Counted from the first letter of the stretch, positions 1 through 9,852 are shown. The stretch: DNA of 64,000 nt from Anaerolinea thermolimosa (GCF_001050195.2 NZ_DF967965.1:742885-806884), one strand, 5' to 3'. The notes: a model not told the origin generated them from the letters alone. Numbers and translations: made by a program.

Positions 1-145
1 GGGTAGGGGTGGAAGTTGGAGAAGGGGTAAAGGTTGGGGTTGGGGTCGGCGTTGGGTTCGCCCACAATGGAAGAATGGCTGGGGCGGCGCATGCGCCGGT
101 GAGAAGGATCAGAAAGAATGAGAATGCCGCGAGTCGACGTTTCAT
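1..145 (-). CDS. Lipoprotein-like secreted protein, N-terminal fragment
   Basis: Only the first 48 codons are in the window; the gene runs off the left edge. The start codon is at 143-145 on the minus strand. The protein opens with MKRR, then a hydrophobic stretch (AFSFFLILLTG) and a cysteine in the context TGAC, which is a weak lipobox. It continues with a Thr/Pro-rich linker (NPTPTPTPTFTPSPTSTP). This arrangement, a signal peptide followed by a TP linker, is also seen in the CapA-like lipoproteins and the LysM protein of this window. The function cannot be told from the fragment. Confidence 0.6.
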   Translation of the reverse strand, partial: MKRRLAAFSFFLILLTGACAAPAILPLWANPTPTPTPTFTPSPTSTPT

Positions 146-184
146 ATCTGGCTTATACCGGATGAAGAAGATTGTGTCAATACT

Positions 185-213
185 TTGACAAAGCCGCTAA
201 GCCATGTTAAACT
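185..213 (+). promoter_or_regulatory. Sigma-70-type promoter of the mtnA-adoK-ahcY operon
   Basis: A perfect -35 hexamer TTGACA (185-190) is followed after 17 bp by TAAACT (208-213). It is the only good promoter upstream of mtnA and would give a leader of about 125 nt. Confidence 0.65.
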
Positions 214-270
214 TTGAGCGCCCACTGGCCCGGAGGATTCAGGATGAAGACGGGTCGGTCCCTTCTGGCG

Positions 271-317
271 AAAAGTACTTCAGGGATTTACTGGCCAGTC
301 CGGTAATCCCTGAGTTC
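271..317 (+). promoter_or_regulatory. Leader hairpin upstream of mtnA
   Basis: CAGGGATT (281-288) pairs with AATCCCTG (305-312), and the pairing continues imperfectly inward (ACTGG with CCAGT) and outward (ACT with AGT). The hairpin lies in the predicted leader and ends about 10 nt before the ribosome binding site (AGGAGG, 327-332). It has no T-run after it, so it is not an ordinary terminator. I could not match it to a known riboswitch. Confidence 0.4.
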
Positions 318-345
318 CTGTAACCAGGAGGACAGGTAAGGATGA

Positions 346-1404
346 ATGCGCACTGTCGACTGGGATTCTGCCAACGCTCAGGTAAAGCTCATCGATCAGC
401 GCCGGTTACCCGGTAGCCTGGTTGTGCTCTCTTTCTCACGTTATCAAGACCTGGTGGAAGCCATTCGAAATATGACGGTACGCGGAGCGCCAGCCATCGG
501 GGTGACGGCCGCTTTTGGGGTGGTTCTTGCGGCGTGGTATGCTACTCCGCCTACCCTTGAAGAAGCCAGGAGAGAAATTAAAAAAGCCATGGAGCTTCTT
601 CGAGCGTCGCGCCCTACGGCGGTCAACCTTTTCTGGGCGCTGGATCGGATTCATCAGGTTGCTGAAGCACCGTATGAAAATATGGATGCCCTGCGTCGGG
701 CTCTGCTGGCCGAAGCTCAGCGGATGGCGGAGGAAGATGTTGCAACGAATCGCCAGATGGCCATGCACGGAGCAGCACTCATTGAAGACGGTGATACGAT
801 CATTCACCACTGTAATACAGGTGCACTCGCCGCTGTGGACTGGGGAACCGCGCTGGGGTGTATTCGCATGGCGCACGAGCAGGGAAAACGCATCCATGTG
901 CTGGTGGATGAGACTCGCCCCCGGCTTCAAGGAGCCAGACTCACAGCCTGGGAGTTGGAGCAGTATGGTATTTCATACGAGATTATCTGCGACTCAGCCG
1001 CGGGGGCTTTTCTGCGGGGCGGAAAAGTTCAAAAGGTTTTCTTCGGGGCAGATCGGGTTGCGGCCAATGGTGATGTAGCCAATAAAATTGGCACGTACAT
1101 GCTTTCGCTGGCCGCGCACGCCAACGGCGTGCCGGTGATCGCAGTGATGCCCCTTTCTACGATTGATCTGCAAACCCCACACGGGGGAATGATCCCGATT
1201 GAAGAGCGCGATCCTGCTGAGGTGTTGAACCTTCAGATCAATGGGGAGCCGGTTGCTCCGAAAGGGGCGCGGGCACGGAATCCTGCGTTCGACGTGACGC
1301 CCCATACATTAATCAGTGCGTGGGTTACTGAACGAGGGGTCATTACCCCGCCTTTTGATGTGCACTTTCAGGCGATCCTTGAAGCAGGGTCGAAGCCTAA
1401 TTGA
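346..1404 (+). CDS. mtnA: S-methyl-5-thioribose-1-phosphate isomerase
   Basis: MtnA converts methylthioribose-1-phosphate to methylthioribulose-1-phosphate in the methionine salvage pathway, which recovers the methylthio group left by polyamine synthesis from SAM. The 352-residue length is normal for the family. Visible family motifs are the N-terminal VRGAPAIGV, the CNTGALA segment, DETRPRLQGARLTAWEL and GADRVAANGDVANKIGTY. The ATG at 346 has AGGAGG about 13 nt upstream; an ATG at 342 is out of frame. The gene is followed after 13 nt by adoK and then ahcY, so three enzymes that dispose of SAM by-products are co-transcribed. No MtnP or MtnK homologue is in the window to supply its substrate. 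Confidence 0.93.
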   Translation: MRTVDWDSANAQVKLIDQRRLPGSLVVLSFSRYQDLVEAIRNMTVRGAPAIGVTAAFGVVLAAWYATPPTLEEARREIKKAMELLRASRPTAVNLFWALDRIHQVAEAPYENMDALRRALLAEAQRMAEEDVATNRQMAMHGAALIEDGDTIIHHCNTGALAAVDWGTALGCIRMAHEQGKRIHVLVDETRPRLQGARLTAWELEQYGISYEIICDSAAGAFLRGGKVQKVFFGADRVAANGDVANKIGTYMLSLAAHANGVPVIAVMPLSTIDLQTPHGGMIPIEERDPAEVLNLQINGEPVAPKGARARNPAFDVTPHTLISAWVTERGVITPPFDVHFQAILEAGSKPN

Positions 1405-1417
1405 GGAGCGGGTAAGC

Positions 1418-2392
1418 GTGACGATTCTCTGTACGGGTTCGGTGGCGTTTGATTATTTGATGTCGTTTCCGGGTTATTTTAAGGATCATATCCTGCCCGA
1501 TCGGCTGGAATCGATCAGTTTATCTTTCCTGGTCGAGTCCATGATTCGTCAGCGGGGAGGCAATGCTCCAAATATTGCCTATACACTGGCCCTGTTAGGA
1601 GGGCGGCCTTCGGTGATGGCCACAGTAGGAGAAGACTTTGGTGAGTATCGGGCCTGGCTGGAAAGCCGTGGGGTGGATACTTCCAACATTCGAGAGGTGC
1701 GCGGAACATATACTGCCTCGTTTTTTGCCAACACGGATCGGGCCAACAACCAGATTTGCAGTTTCTTTCCCGGGGCGATGGCCTTTGCCGCACAGCTTTC
1801 TCTTCACGATCTGCCGGATCGCCCTGAGCTGGTGGTCATTTCACCAAATGACCCGGGGGCGATGTGCCAGCTGGTGCGGGAGTGCCATGCGTTGAACATC
1901 CCTTACCTCTATGACCCCAGCCAGCAGGTAGTGCGGTTATCACCTGATGATATTCGTGAAGGGGTAACTGGGGCCGATAGCCTGTTTGTCAATGAGTACG
2001 AGTTTGAGCTGGTGCAGAAACACACTGGAATGACCCCTGATCAAATTATTGAGCAGGTCGGTTACCTGGTTGTTACCCTGGGGGCAAAAGGGGCGGCCAT
2101 TTACGCCGAAGGCCACTGTTATGAAGTGCCGGCGGCCACCCCACGGGCAATACTTGACCCAACCGGCGTGGGAGATGCCTTCAGGGCGGGGTTCATCCGG
2201 GGCAGGCAGCTTGGGTTACCCTGGGAGACCTGTGGAAAAATGGGATCGCTGGCGGCTGCCTATTGTCTGGAAACGCGTGGCCCACAGGAGCATTCCTTTA
2301 CCCTGGCTGAATTTGTAGGCCGGTATCGGCAGCAGTTCGGTGATGATGGTCGGGTAGATGTATTGTTAGAAAACAGCCTGAGCCCCGGGTAG
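1418..2392 (+). CDS. adoK: Adenosine kinase, PfkB family
   Basis: It phosphorylates adenosine to AMP. This drains the adenosine released by the adjacent AhcY and so pulls SAH hydrolysis forward. The protein has 324 residues from the GTG at 1418 (GAGGAG nine bases upstream); an in-frame extension back to 1316 lies inside mtnA and is unlikely. The sequence strongly resembles the mycobacterial AdoK group as I remember it: TGSVAFDYLMSFPGYF near the start, SLSFLVESM, then RGGNAPNIA, a DPSQQ motif, and the anion-hole and catalytic motif DPTGVGDAFRAGF near the C-terminus. The PfkB fold is shared with sugar kinases, but these motifs and the neighbours favour adenosine. Confidence 0.87.
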   Translation: MTILCTGSVAFDYLMSFPGYFKDHILPDRLESISLSFLVESMIRQRGGNAPNIAYTLALLGGRPSVMATVGEDFGEYRAWLESRGVDTSNIREVRGTYTASFFANTDRANNQICSFFPGAMAFAAQLSLHDLPDRPELVVISPNDPGAMCQLVRECHALNIPYLYDPSQQVVRLSPDDIREGVTGADSLFVNEYEFELVQKHTGMTPDQIIEQVGYLVVTLGAKGAAIYAEGHCYEVPAATPRAILDPTGVGDAFRAGFIRGRQLGLPWETCGKMGSLAAAYCLETRGPQEHSFTLAEFVGRYRQQFGDDGRVDVLLENSLSPG

Positions 2393-2449
2393 CAACCCTG
2401 CCTGGTACAGGAGAGGGTTGATGCAGGGCCTGGATGTGTTGGAATCTGA

Positions 2450-3721
<1,272 letters not shown>

Positions 3722-3746
3722 AATGGTCTTCCGATAAGAGATAGTG

Positions 3747-3783
3747 AAGGGGTTATCCGGTGCTCGGGGATAACCCCTTTTGA
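3747..3783 (+). terminator. Rho-independent terminator after ahcY
   Basis: A 12-bp perfect stem, AAGGGGTTATCC (3747-3758) with GGATAACCCCTT (3768-3779), followed by a short T-run. It lies between the convergent ahcY and ybaK-like genes and may also serve the minus strand, though the T-run is weaker there. Confidence 0.85.
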
Positions 3784-3784
3784 T

Positions 3785-4252
3785 TTATCGCATGGAGAGC
3801 GGCGTGGCGCCGGTAATACGAATGAGTTCAGCGGGGGTGATTGGAAAGACGGCATGGGGGGTTCCCGCGGCTGCCCAAACGATCTCGTAATGCAACAGGT
3901 CTTCGTCCACGTACGTTTCCAGGGGTTTCTTGTGTCCAAGCGGAGGCACCCCGCCGATGACAAAACCGGTGTCTGCTTCTACCTGGGCAGCTGAAGCCTT
4001 ACTCAACCTGCCCCCCAGTTTTTCACCGACCGACTTTTCATTGACCCGGTTGGCGCCAGATACCAGAAGGAGGACAGTCTTTCCGGGGGGATCGAGTACG
4101 AAGACGAGTGATTTTACAATTTGTCCTACTTCACAGCCGACGGCCCGGGCGGCTTCTTCGGCAGTGCGGGTGCTGTCTGGCAGTTCACGGACAAGGACTG
4201 AACACCCTGCCTGAATCAGAGTCGTTTGAACACGTTGAGCCTGTGGATGCAT
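3785..4252 (-). CDS. YbaK/EbsC-family aminoacyl-tRNA deacylase
   Basis: A single-domain protein of 155 residues of the YbaK/ProX type, which hydrolyses mischarged aminoacyl-tRNA in trans (for example Cys-tRNA-Pro). Family signatures are VGQIVKSLVF (with the conserved lysine at about residue 48), VSGANRVNEKSV, and the glycine-rich GGVPPLGHKKPL around residue 105, followed by YVDEDLL. Substrate specificity cannot be read from sequence. It is the last gene of a minus-strand group with the M20 peptidase (20 nt upstream) and the PfkB kinase. Confidence 0.82.
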   Translation of the reverse strand: MHPQAQRVQTTLIQAGCSVLVRELPDSTRTAEEAARAVGCEVGQIVKSLVFVLDPPGKTVLLLVSGANRVNEKSVGEKLGGRLSKASAAQVEADTGFVIGGVPPLGHKKPLETYVDEDLLHYEIVWAAAGTPHAVFPITPAELIRITGATPLSMR

Positions 4253-4272
4253 AGTGTCTCCCTGAAAAGGAT

Positions 4273-5382
4273 TTAAGTCTTCCAGACTCTGGCCACAAAA
4301 TGGACGAGTGCGGCGAGTCCCTTGGCTAATGGGCTTACCTGAATGGTTTCATCGAGGGTATGGGCGTGGTGTCCGATGGTTAAACCCAGCGTGAGCGCCG
4401 GGAGCCCCAGACTGAGCGGAAGGTTGGCTTCTGTGGAGGCGATATCCAGATGAGGAGAGAGGTTCAACGAGCGCAGAATAGTAACTCCTAACTGCACCAG
4501 TGGATGACTCGCCGGGATGGATCCGGCAGGTCTCCAACCAATTCGGGTGGTTTCGATGGAAACTCCGGGGCGTTCCAGACTTTTCGCGGAACGGAGCGCC
4601 TGTGTCACAAGCTCCTCCAATGCAACCGCGCTCTCAGAGCGAAAATCAACTTCCATGGTTGCACTGGCAGCAATGGCATTGATGGAAGTGCCCCCTTGAA
4701 GGATGCCAATGTTTAAGGTGGAGCGTGGCCGGCGGGTGAGGCGTAACTTTAACAAACGATTTGCCAGGTTTACCAGTTCATGAATAGCTGAAGGAGCACC
4801 ATAATCAGACCAGGAATGGCCGCCAGCGGTTTTCACCGTGAAGCGGTACCGGTCTACTCCCAATCCGCGGTGAATTATATTTCCAAGCCCCATTCCTTCC
4901 AGTGAAAGATAGGCGAGAGGGCGATCTGTAAATTGCTCAACGAGGTGACGCATTCCGGAAAGATTCCCCAACCCTTCTTCGCCGACCGTGGCGGCCAGCC
5001 AGAGATCTCCTTCAGGGAAAATGCCGGTTTGTCGAAGGAGATGGGGAAGGTGGAGAAGGGCTGCCAGCCCTAATGCGTTGTCTCCAATTCCCGGCCCGAT
5101 GATTTGATCCTCCTGACGTTGAAGGGGGAGAGGATAACCGGGGGGAAAAACGGAATCCAGATGGGCGCTGATGATCAGTGGAGAAGCGCCGGGCTGGCCT
5201 TTCAGGCAGGCCAGAACATTCCCCACTGCATCCAGGTGGGGGTTGGTGAGGTTTTGCTGTTGAAATTGTTCCAGGACGTAAGCTGCCCGCTGTTCCTCAT
5301 GAAAGGTTGGGGCGGGGATTTGCTGAATGAGGCAGGCAGTTTCAACCACCTGCTGTGTTTGCCGGGAGTCGATCAAAATCAT
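4273..5382 (-). CDS. M20-family metallopeptidase or deacylase
   Basis: This 369-residue protein belongs to the M20 (peptidase T / ArgE / DapE) family of zinc-dependent amidohydrolases. Visible metal-site motifs are ISAHLDSVF (about residue 70), GPGIGDNALGLAALL (about 95), ATVGEEGLGNL (about 132, with the catalytic Glu-Glu) and a C-terminal TIGHHAHTLDE. The middle holds the usual dimerisation insert (GGHSWSDYGAPSAIHEL). No signal peptide is present, so it acts in the cytoplasm, probably on small peptides or N-acyl amino acids. Its start codon overlaps the stop of the PfkB gene by 4 bp (ATGA), a sign of translational coupling. Confidence 0.85.
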   Translation of the reverse strand: MILIDSRQTQQVVETACLIQQIPAPTFHEEQRAAYVLEQFQQQNLTNPHLDAVGNVLACLKGQPGASPLIISAHLDSVFPPGYPLPLQRQEDQIIGPGIGDNALGLAALLHLPHLLRQTGIFPEGDLWLAATVGEEGLGNLSGMRHLVEQFTDRPLAYLSLEGMGLGNIIHRGLGVDRYRFTVKTAGGHSWSDYGAPSAIHELVNLANRLLKLRLTRRPRSTLNIGILQGGTSINAIAASATMEVDFRSESAVALEELVTQALRSAKSLERPGVSIETTRIGWRPAGSIPASHPLVQLGVTILRSLNLSPHLDIASTEANLPLSLGLPALTLGLTIGHHAHTLDETIQVSPLAKGLAALVHFVARVWKT

Positions 5383-6398
5383 GCGCGGCGAACCATATCT
5401 CGGAGGGATTCCATGCGGGCTTGAGGAAGCCCTGGAAGCACTCCGAAAGCATAGAAAGGATCAGGGCTTTCCATAACCACTGAGGCAGAAATATTACCCT
5501 GGAGCGCGGCCTGTACAGGATCATAGGTGGTACGAAAACCGGCCAGAAAACCGCCGTTGAAGGCATCACCGGCGCCATCAGGACAACGTATTCGAGAGGG
5601 ATAGGGCGGGATGATCCAGCGGCCGTGAGATGAATGTTCATAAACCAGCTGGTTACCACCGGGACGTTTTATGACGATCATTTCACATCCCCATGAAGCG
5701 AGCATTTCTGCCAGCTCCCATAAATCTTTGACCTGATCACGAGCAAGGTTTCTCAAGGCATCTTCGGTGATGAGGAAAGCCGTTAAACCGTGAAGTAAAA
5801 CCGGGAGATCATCCCAGAAAGCAGGGTCGGTATACCCATTGCCTGTCTCCAGAGTGATGGTGTGGATATGCTTTTGCCGCAAGAGGGGGGGAACCAGGGT
5901 GTGGCTCAGGTAATCCAGGGGAGCTATGTGAGCGGCAGTGGCATCAAAGTAATCGTCTGGAAAGTCGTTGGGGCGGATCGTATACCATCTTGGGCGGATA
6001 CGGTCATCCAGAGTGCGATTGGGGGGAGTGTATCCCAGCAAGGCCGGTGGAAAAGGCCGTTGGAGGCGAGCGTAATGAGCCACTGGCTGGTCTTCCAGCC
6101 GGGTTTCCAGATCGGGATACACGATAAACTCACGCAGGTCCACAGGTTCTTCAAGCCGCCGAATTCCACGGGTATCGAGCTGGTATTGATGGCATTTTTT
6201 TATCCACTCATCAGGGTAGTCGCATCCAACCCTGCCGACCAGCCCCACGCCCGTATCCCAGACGCTAATCCCTGCCGCAGTATACAGCATGCTTCCGCCG
6301 GGAATGTCTTCCAGAACCCTGTCTTCCGGAAGGATCATGAAACGGCGGGTTAACCGACCGATGACCAGGTAGCGAATGTGGGAAGGAAATTCGTCCAT
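5379..6398 (-). CDS. PfkB-family carbohydrate kinase-like protein
   Basis: A ribokinase-fold protein of 339 residues. The start is placed at the ATG at 6398 (MDEFPSHIRYLVIG) because a terminator at 6423-6458 lies just upstream, which makes longer in-frame versions implausible. Family features are GGSMLYTAAGISVWDTGVGLVGRVG in two adjoining pieces near the N-terminus and the C-terminal catalytic motif CPDGAGDAFNGGFLAGF. The substrate is unknown; the middle is divergent from characterised sugar kinases. No clear ribosome binding site precedes the chosen start. It is the first gene of the PfkB, M20, YbaK group. Confidence 0.72.
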   Translation of the reverse strand: MDEFPSHIRYLVIGRLTRRFMILPEDRVLEDIPGGSMLYTAAGISVWDTGVGLVGRVGCDYPDEWIKKCHQYQLDTRGIRRLEEPVDLREFIVYPDLETRLEDQPVAHYARLQRPFPPALLGYTPPNRTLDDRIRPRWYTIRPNDFPDDYFDATAAHIAPLDYLSHTLVPPLLRQKHIHTITLETGNGYTDPAFWDDLPVLLHGLTAFLITEDALRNLARDQVKDLWELAEMLASWGCEMIVIKRPGGNQLVYEHSSHGRWIIPPYPSRIRCPDGAGDAFNGGFLAGFRTTYDPVQAALQGNISASVVMESPDPFYAFGVLPGLPQARMESLRDMVRRA

Positions 6399-6422
6399 AG
6401 GTTGAGAAACCCTGTGAATTCT

Positions 6423-6458
6423 AAAAAAAGAGGTTTCCAACCATGCCATGGAAACCTC
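6423..6458 (-). terminator. Rho-independent terminator of the small membrane-protein genes
   Basis: On the minus strand GAGGTTTCC and GGAAACCTC form a 9-bp stem around an 11-nt loop, followed by seven T residues (6423-6429). It ends the 7112-6481 transcript. Confidence 0.85.
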
Positions 6459-6480
6459 ATCCAAGGACGGAAGAAAATAT

Positions 6481-6693
6481 CTAACGCGCGCCCAGCTCAG
6501 CAAGGAGCTTGAGCACCGCCAGAACCCCAAGCCCGACCTTGACGCCATCTCCGGCGGTCAGTTTTGGTCGAGATTGAGCCTTATCTGCCTGTTGTACCAG
6601 AACGAGGGCACCAATGACACCAATCACCGCGCCTATCACGCCGCCGATGAGTAACGTTTTGGTTTTCCAGTTATTATCCATGAGAGGCCTCAT
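6481..6693 (-). CDS. Small single-pass membrane protein
   Basis: A protein of 70 residues if started at 6693, where ATG overlaps the upstream stop (ATGA), or 66 from a second ATG at 6681. It has one strongly hydrophobic, Gly-rich segment (TLLIGGVIGAVIGVIGALVLV) split by no charged residue, then a polar stretch and a Gly/Leu-rich C-terminal helix. This resembles small YtxH-like envelope proteins, but no family motif is certain. It is co-transcribed with the gene at 6690-7112. Function unknown. Confidence 0.6.
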   Translation of the reverse strand: MRPLMDNNWKTKTLLIGGVIGAVIGVIGALVLVQQADKAQSRPKLTAGDGVKVGLGVLAVLKLLAELGAR

Positions 6694-7112
6694 CCCCTTA
6701 GTATGAACTTTTTCCTGAGGTATTGAACTCTGGCATTCATTTGATGGACGAAGAAAACAGGTGCAACGACACGGTCAGCCAGAGACCGTGCCAGCAGGCG
6801 AAGCTGATGGAAGATCCCCTGGAGGCGAATCAACCAGCCGGCAAGTTTTTGGTGAAAGATGGATACCCCTCGAACGATAAGGAATAGAATAACCAGAGTG
6901 AACAGGCTGGTAATCAGGTTAGGAAGGATTACGAAAATGGCGGAAATATTTCCCCACCGATTAACCTCACTGCTCTGGTGGACGGTTCCAATTACAGCAA
7001 GCACTGCAAGACCCACTCCTACCAGAATACTCAACCAGAGAGGAAGCAAGATTTGGGTGAGTACCTGGCGATGGTGCTTTTGTGTGGACTCTGTGCTTTT
7101 CCAATCTTTCAT
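6690..7112 (-). CDS. Two-helix membrane protein of unknown function
   Basis: A protein of 140 residues with a basic, polar N-terminus (MKDWKSTESTQKHHRQ), two predicted transmembrane helices (about residues 22-45 and 60-83) and a basic amphipathic C-terminal region. No enzyme motif is visible. The C-terminal half may sit on the inner face of the membrane. It is translationally coupled to the small membrane protein downstream by a 4-bp overlap, so the two probably work together. I do not recognise the family. Confidence 0.6.
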   Translation of the reverse strand: MKDWKSTESTQKHHRQVLTQILLPLWLSILVGVGLAVLAVIGTVHQSSEVNRWGNISAIFVILPNLITSLFTLVILFLIVRGVSIFHQKLAGWLIRLQGIFHQLRLLARSLADRVVAPVFFVHQMNARVQYLRKKFILRG

Positions 7113-7195
7113 AGATTGATTTTAATACATTCCTGAGTTTCCGAGGAGCCCAATCCGGGGTTTGTTTTTATATACGCAACTGTTAAAATTTCAGG

Positions 7196-7201
7196 TATAA
7201 T
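7196..7201 (+). promoter_or_regulatory. -10 element ahead of the structured non-coding stretch
   Basis: A perfect TATAAT at 7196-7201 points toward the gene-free stretch and recX. No convincing -35 hexamer is found at normal spacing, so its strength is uncertain. Confidence 0.4.
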
Positions 7202-7207
7202 TGGAGC

Positions 7208-7620
7208 AACAAACGGTAAAATCGTTTTTACTGCTGCTTAAGTAAAGAAGTCAGCAGGTAGCGGTGAACTTTGGATAACAATTGGCACGTGGAACCAGGC
7301 TTTCGGGGGAGCAGGAAGGGGATGCTCACCGCCGGGCATGTTTGATGGTCTTTGTTGAAGAGGAAGGTCAGAGAGTAGAAAAGGATCGGAGTTGTGGATC
7401 GGATTCTGTCCTGGTTCATCGTTTCTAGCGATGCTGGTATGACCTTTTCGGACCTTTCTTTCAGAAAGAGGGAGAGGAACGTCCGGGTATCCTCCAGGAG
7501 GGATTACCTTCTTCTCTTGATTTGTTCGGTTTGATGCCGCTTTTAGCGGAAGGGCCGACACGTACCTGTGAAATGCCAGAGCAGCCGCTGCCTGCAGTGC
7601 AGTTCAGCGGCTGCTTGCGT
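7208..7620 (+). ncRNA. Gene-free stretch with many hairpins; candidate structured RNA or long leader
   Basis: About 500 bp between divergent genes without a convincing reading frame. On the plus strand it holds a run of potential helices: GCGGTGA (about 7260) with TCACCGC (about 7330); CATCG/CGATG near 7420-7440; CGGAC/GTCCG enclosing a CTTTC/GAAAG hairpin (about 7450-7483); GGTATCCTCC with GGAGGGATTACC (about 7484-7510); CCGCTTTTAGCGG (about 7540); and a long stem AGCAGCCGCTG (7580-7590) with CAGCGGCTGCT (7605-7615). A -10 element lies just upstream. It does not match the cores of tmRNA, RNase P RNA, SRP RNA, 6S RNA or a T-box that I can recall. It could be an independent RNA or the leader of recX. 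Confidence 0.4.
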
Positions 7621-7632
7621 TCTGGATGAGAT

Positions 7633-8280
7633 ATGGATGGCATACACAAGGTCACTGGATTAAAAGCTCAGAAAAGAAACCCGGAACGGATCAATGTGTA
7701 TCTGGACGGGGAGTATGCTTTTAGTCTGGCGCGAATTGTGGCAGCGTGGTTGTCTGTCGGTCAGGTGCTGACGGTAGAAAAAATCAACCAGCTTCGCGAG
7801 CAGGACACTCTGGAAAAGGCCTATCAGACAGCGTTGCGGTTGATCAATATTCGACCGCGGGCGGAAGCCGAGATCGAAAAAGGGCTTCTTTCTCGGGGTT
7901 ATTCTGGAGAAGATTGTGCACGGGTGATCGATCGTCTGAAGCAGGCTGGCTTGCTGGGTGATCATCAGTTTGCCCATCAATGGGCTGAGAACCGCGCTGA
8001 ACTTCATCCACGCAGCCGAAGGCTGGTAGCTGTTGAATTGCGTCAAAAAGGGGTGGCAGAAGAAGCGATCGAGCAGGCTCTTCAAGACTTACCGGATGAA
8101 AGCACCCTGGCTTACGAGGCTGCCAGGCGAGCCGCCAGGAAGCTTTATCATCTGGATCGAGAATCTTTTCGCAAACGTCTGGCGGGGTTCCTGGCACGAA
8201 AGGGCTTTTCTTACGACGTAGCCCTGGAAACCGTCAGGCAGGTGTGGAGTGAACACCTTGAAGAAAGCGGCTCATCTTAA
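7633..8280 (+). CDS. recX: Regulatory protein RecX
   Basis: RecX binds RecA and its filaments and modulates recombination and SOS induction. This 215-residue protein starts MDGIHKVTGLKAQKRNPERINVYLDGEYAF, a typical extended RecX N-terminus (given here in general form), and then has three-helix RecX repeats: RPRAEAEIEKGLLSRGY, LGDHQFAHQWAENR, SRRLVAVELRQKGV and a C-terminal ARKGFSYDVALETV. The ribosome binding site is weak (GGATGAG). It is 24 bp upstream of rny and likely shares its transcript. recA is not in the window. Confidence 0.88.
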   Translation: MDGIHKVTGLKAQKRNPERINVYLDGEYAFSLARIVAAWLSVGQVLTVEKINQLREQDTLEKAYQTALRLINIRPRAEAEIEKGLLSRGYSGEDCARVIDRLKQAGLLGDHQFAHQWAENRAELHPRSRRLVAVELRQKGVAEEAIEQALQDLPDESTLAYEAARRAARKLYHLDRESFRKRLAGFLARKGFSYDVALETVRQVWSEHLEESGSS

Positions 8281-8304
8281 TATAAGGTGAGGTAATAAGA
8301 ACCT

Positions 8305-9852
8305 ATGGGACCCAATGGAACAATTACACTGATCCTCTTCTTGTTGATTGAGCTGATCATCGGAGCGGTCATCATCTTTTTTGTGACCAGATCGCTCAAT
8401 GCACGCTATGTAAAACACCAGGAAGAACAGGATAAAAAGGCCGATAATGTAGTCCAGCTTGCCATTGAGAAGGCCAAATCTATTGAACTGGATGCCAGAG
8501 ATAAGGCTTATAAAATCCTGCAGGAGGCCGAGCAGGAACTGGGAAAGCGCAGACAGGAACTGGCCCGGGAGGAAGAACGGCTGACCAAACGGCGAGCTGA
8601 TCTGGACTTTCGAATAGAGCGGCTGGAACAGCGCGAGCAATTGATTAACAAGCGGCAAAGCGCCATCGATAAACGCGCCAATGAAGTCGAAAAGCTGTAT
8701 GAGAAAGAAATGGAAGAACTCCAGCGCATTGCCCAGATGAGCACGGAAGAAGCCCGTACGATTGTTTTACAACAGGCAGAAAAAGAAGCCCGGGCCGATA
8801 TGGCGCGCATCATCCGGCAAATAGAAGCCGAGGCGCGCCTGGAGGGCGAAAAACGCGCCCGCGAGATCATTGCCGATGCTATTCAAAGGGTGGCCTCTGA
8901 ACATGTCGCCGAGGTGACCACCTCAGTGGTGCCCCTGCCAAACGAGGAAATGAAGGGACGAATCGTTGGGCGAAACGGACGTAACATTCGCGCGTTTGAA
9001 CAGGTGGCCGGGGTGGATGTGATTGTGGATGATACCCCTGAAGCAGTGACTATTTCTTGTTTCGATCCGGTGCGGCGAGAAGTGGCACGGCGAGCCCTCG
9101 AGCGCCTCATTCTGGACGGACGGATTCACCCGGCCCATATCGAAAAGGTGCTGGCTGACGAACAGCGTCAGGTGGAAAAAGATATTGAAGAGGCAGGCCA
9201 GCAGGCCGCCTTTGATGCCAACGTAGCCGGATTGCATCCTGAAGTGCTTAAGATGCTGGGGCGCCTGCGATACCGCACATCCTACGGGCAAAACCAGCTT
9301 GCCCACGCGGTTGAGGTATCCAGGCTGGCGGCGGTCATTGCTTCAGAACTCAATGCCGATGTGGAAGTATGCAAGGCAGGCGGGCTTCTTCACGATCTGG
9401 GGAAAGCCATGGATCACAACACGGAAGGAACCCATGCCAGCATCGGCGCGGAATTTGCCCGACGTCATGGCGTCAACCCGCGGGTGGTGAACTGTATTGC
9501 ATCCCATCATCACGAAGTGGAACAGGAATCGGTTGAGGCGGTGATTGTTGAGGCCGCAGATGCGATCTCGGGAGCACGGCCGGGGGCGCGGCGTGAAGAC
9601 CTGGAGCAATATATCAAACGGTTACGAGCGCTGGAAGATATTGCCAACAGTTTCAAGGGCGTCAGCCAGAGCTATGCCATTCAGGCCGGGCGCGAGGTGC
9701 GCATTATCGTCAGGCCGGAAGATGTGGATGACCTGGCGGCGATGCGGATGGCGCGGGATATTGCCAAGAAGGTAGAAGAAACCATGCAATATCCGGGGCA
9801 AATCAAGGTGACGGTCATTCGGGAGACACGCGCTGTAGATTACGCCAAGTAA
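8305..9852 (+). CDS. rny: Ribonuclease Y
   Basis: RNase Y is a membrane-anchored endoribonuclease that starts mRNA decay. The 515 residues show the full family layout: an N-terminal transmembrane helix (about 6-28), a long charged coiled coil (about 30-205), a KH domain (GRIVGRNGRNIRAFEQVAGV around 218-235), and a C-terminal HD domain (metal-binding HDLGKAMDHNTEGTHASIG around 364, with IASHHHEVE following). Length and order match well-studied homologues. Transcription probably continues from recX; a terminator follows the stop codon. Confidence 0.95.
   Translation: MGPNGTITLILFLLIELIIGAVIIFFVTRSLNARYVKHQEEQDKKADNVVQLAIEKAKSIELDARDKAYKILQEAEQELGKRRQELAREEERLTKRRADLDFRIERLEQREQLINKRQSAIDKRANEVEKLYEKEMEELQRIAQMSTEEARTIVLQQAEKEARADMARIIRQIEAEARLEGEKRAREIIADAIQRVASEHVAEVTTSVVPLPNEEMKGRIVGRNGRNIRAFEQVAGVDVIVDDTPEAVTISCFDPVRREVARRALERLILDGRIHPAHIEKVLADEQRQVEKDIEEAGQQAAFDANVAGLHPEVLKMLGRLRYRTSYGQNQLAHAVEVSRLAAVIASELNADVEVCKAGGLLHDLGKAMDHNTEGTHASIGAEFARRHGVNPRVVNCIASHHHEVEQESVEAVIVEAADAISGARPGARREDLEQYIKRLRALEDIANSFKGVSQSYAIQAGREVRIIVRPEDVDDLAAMRMARDIAKKVEETMQYPGQIKVTVIRETRAVDYAK

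Noticed and set aside
220-345. SAM-I-type riboswitch ahead of mtnA
   Set aside because: Short pieces such as ACTGGCCC and GATGAAGACGGG recall SAM-I, but the conserved core order and the GGCAACC element are missing. Only a covariance-model search could revive it.
7228-7655. Minus-strand reading frames in the hairpin-rich stretch
   Set aside because: They are short, lack ribosome binding sites, overlap each other and show no protein-like composition.
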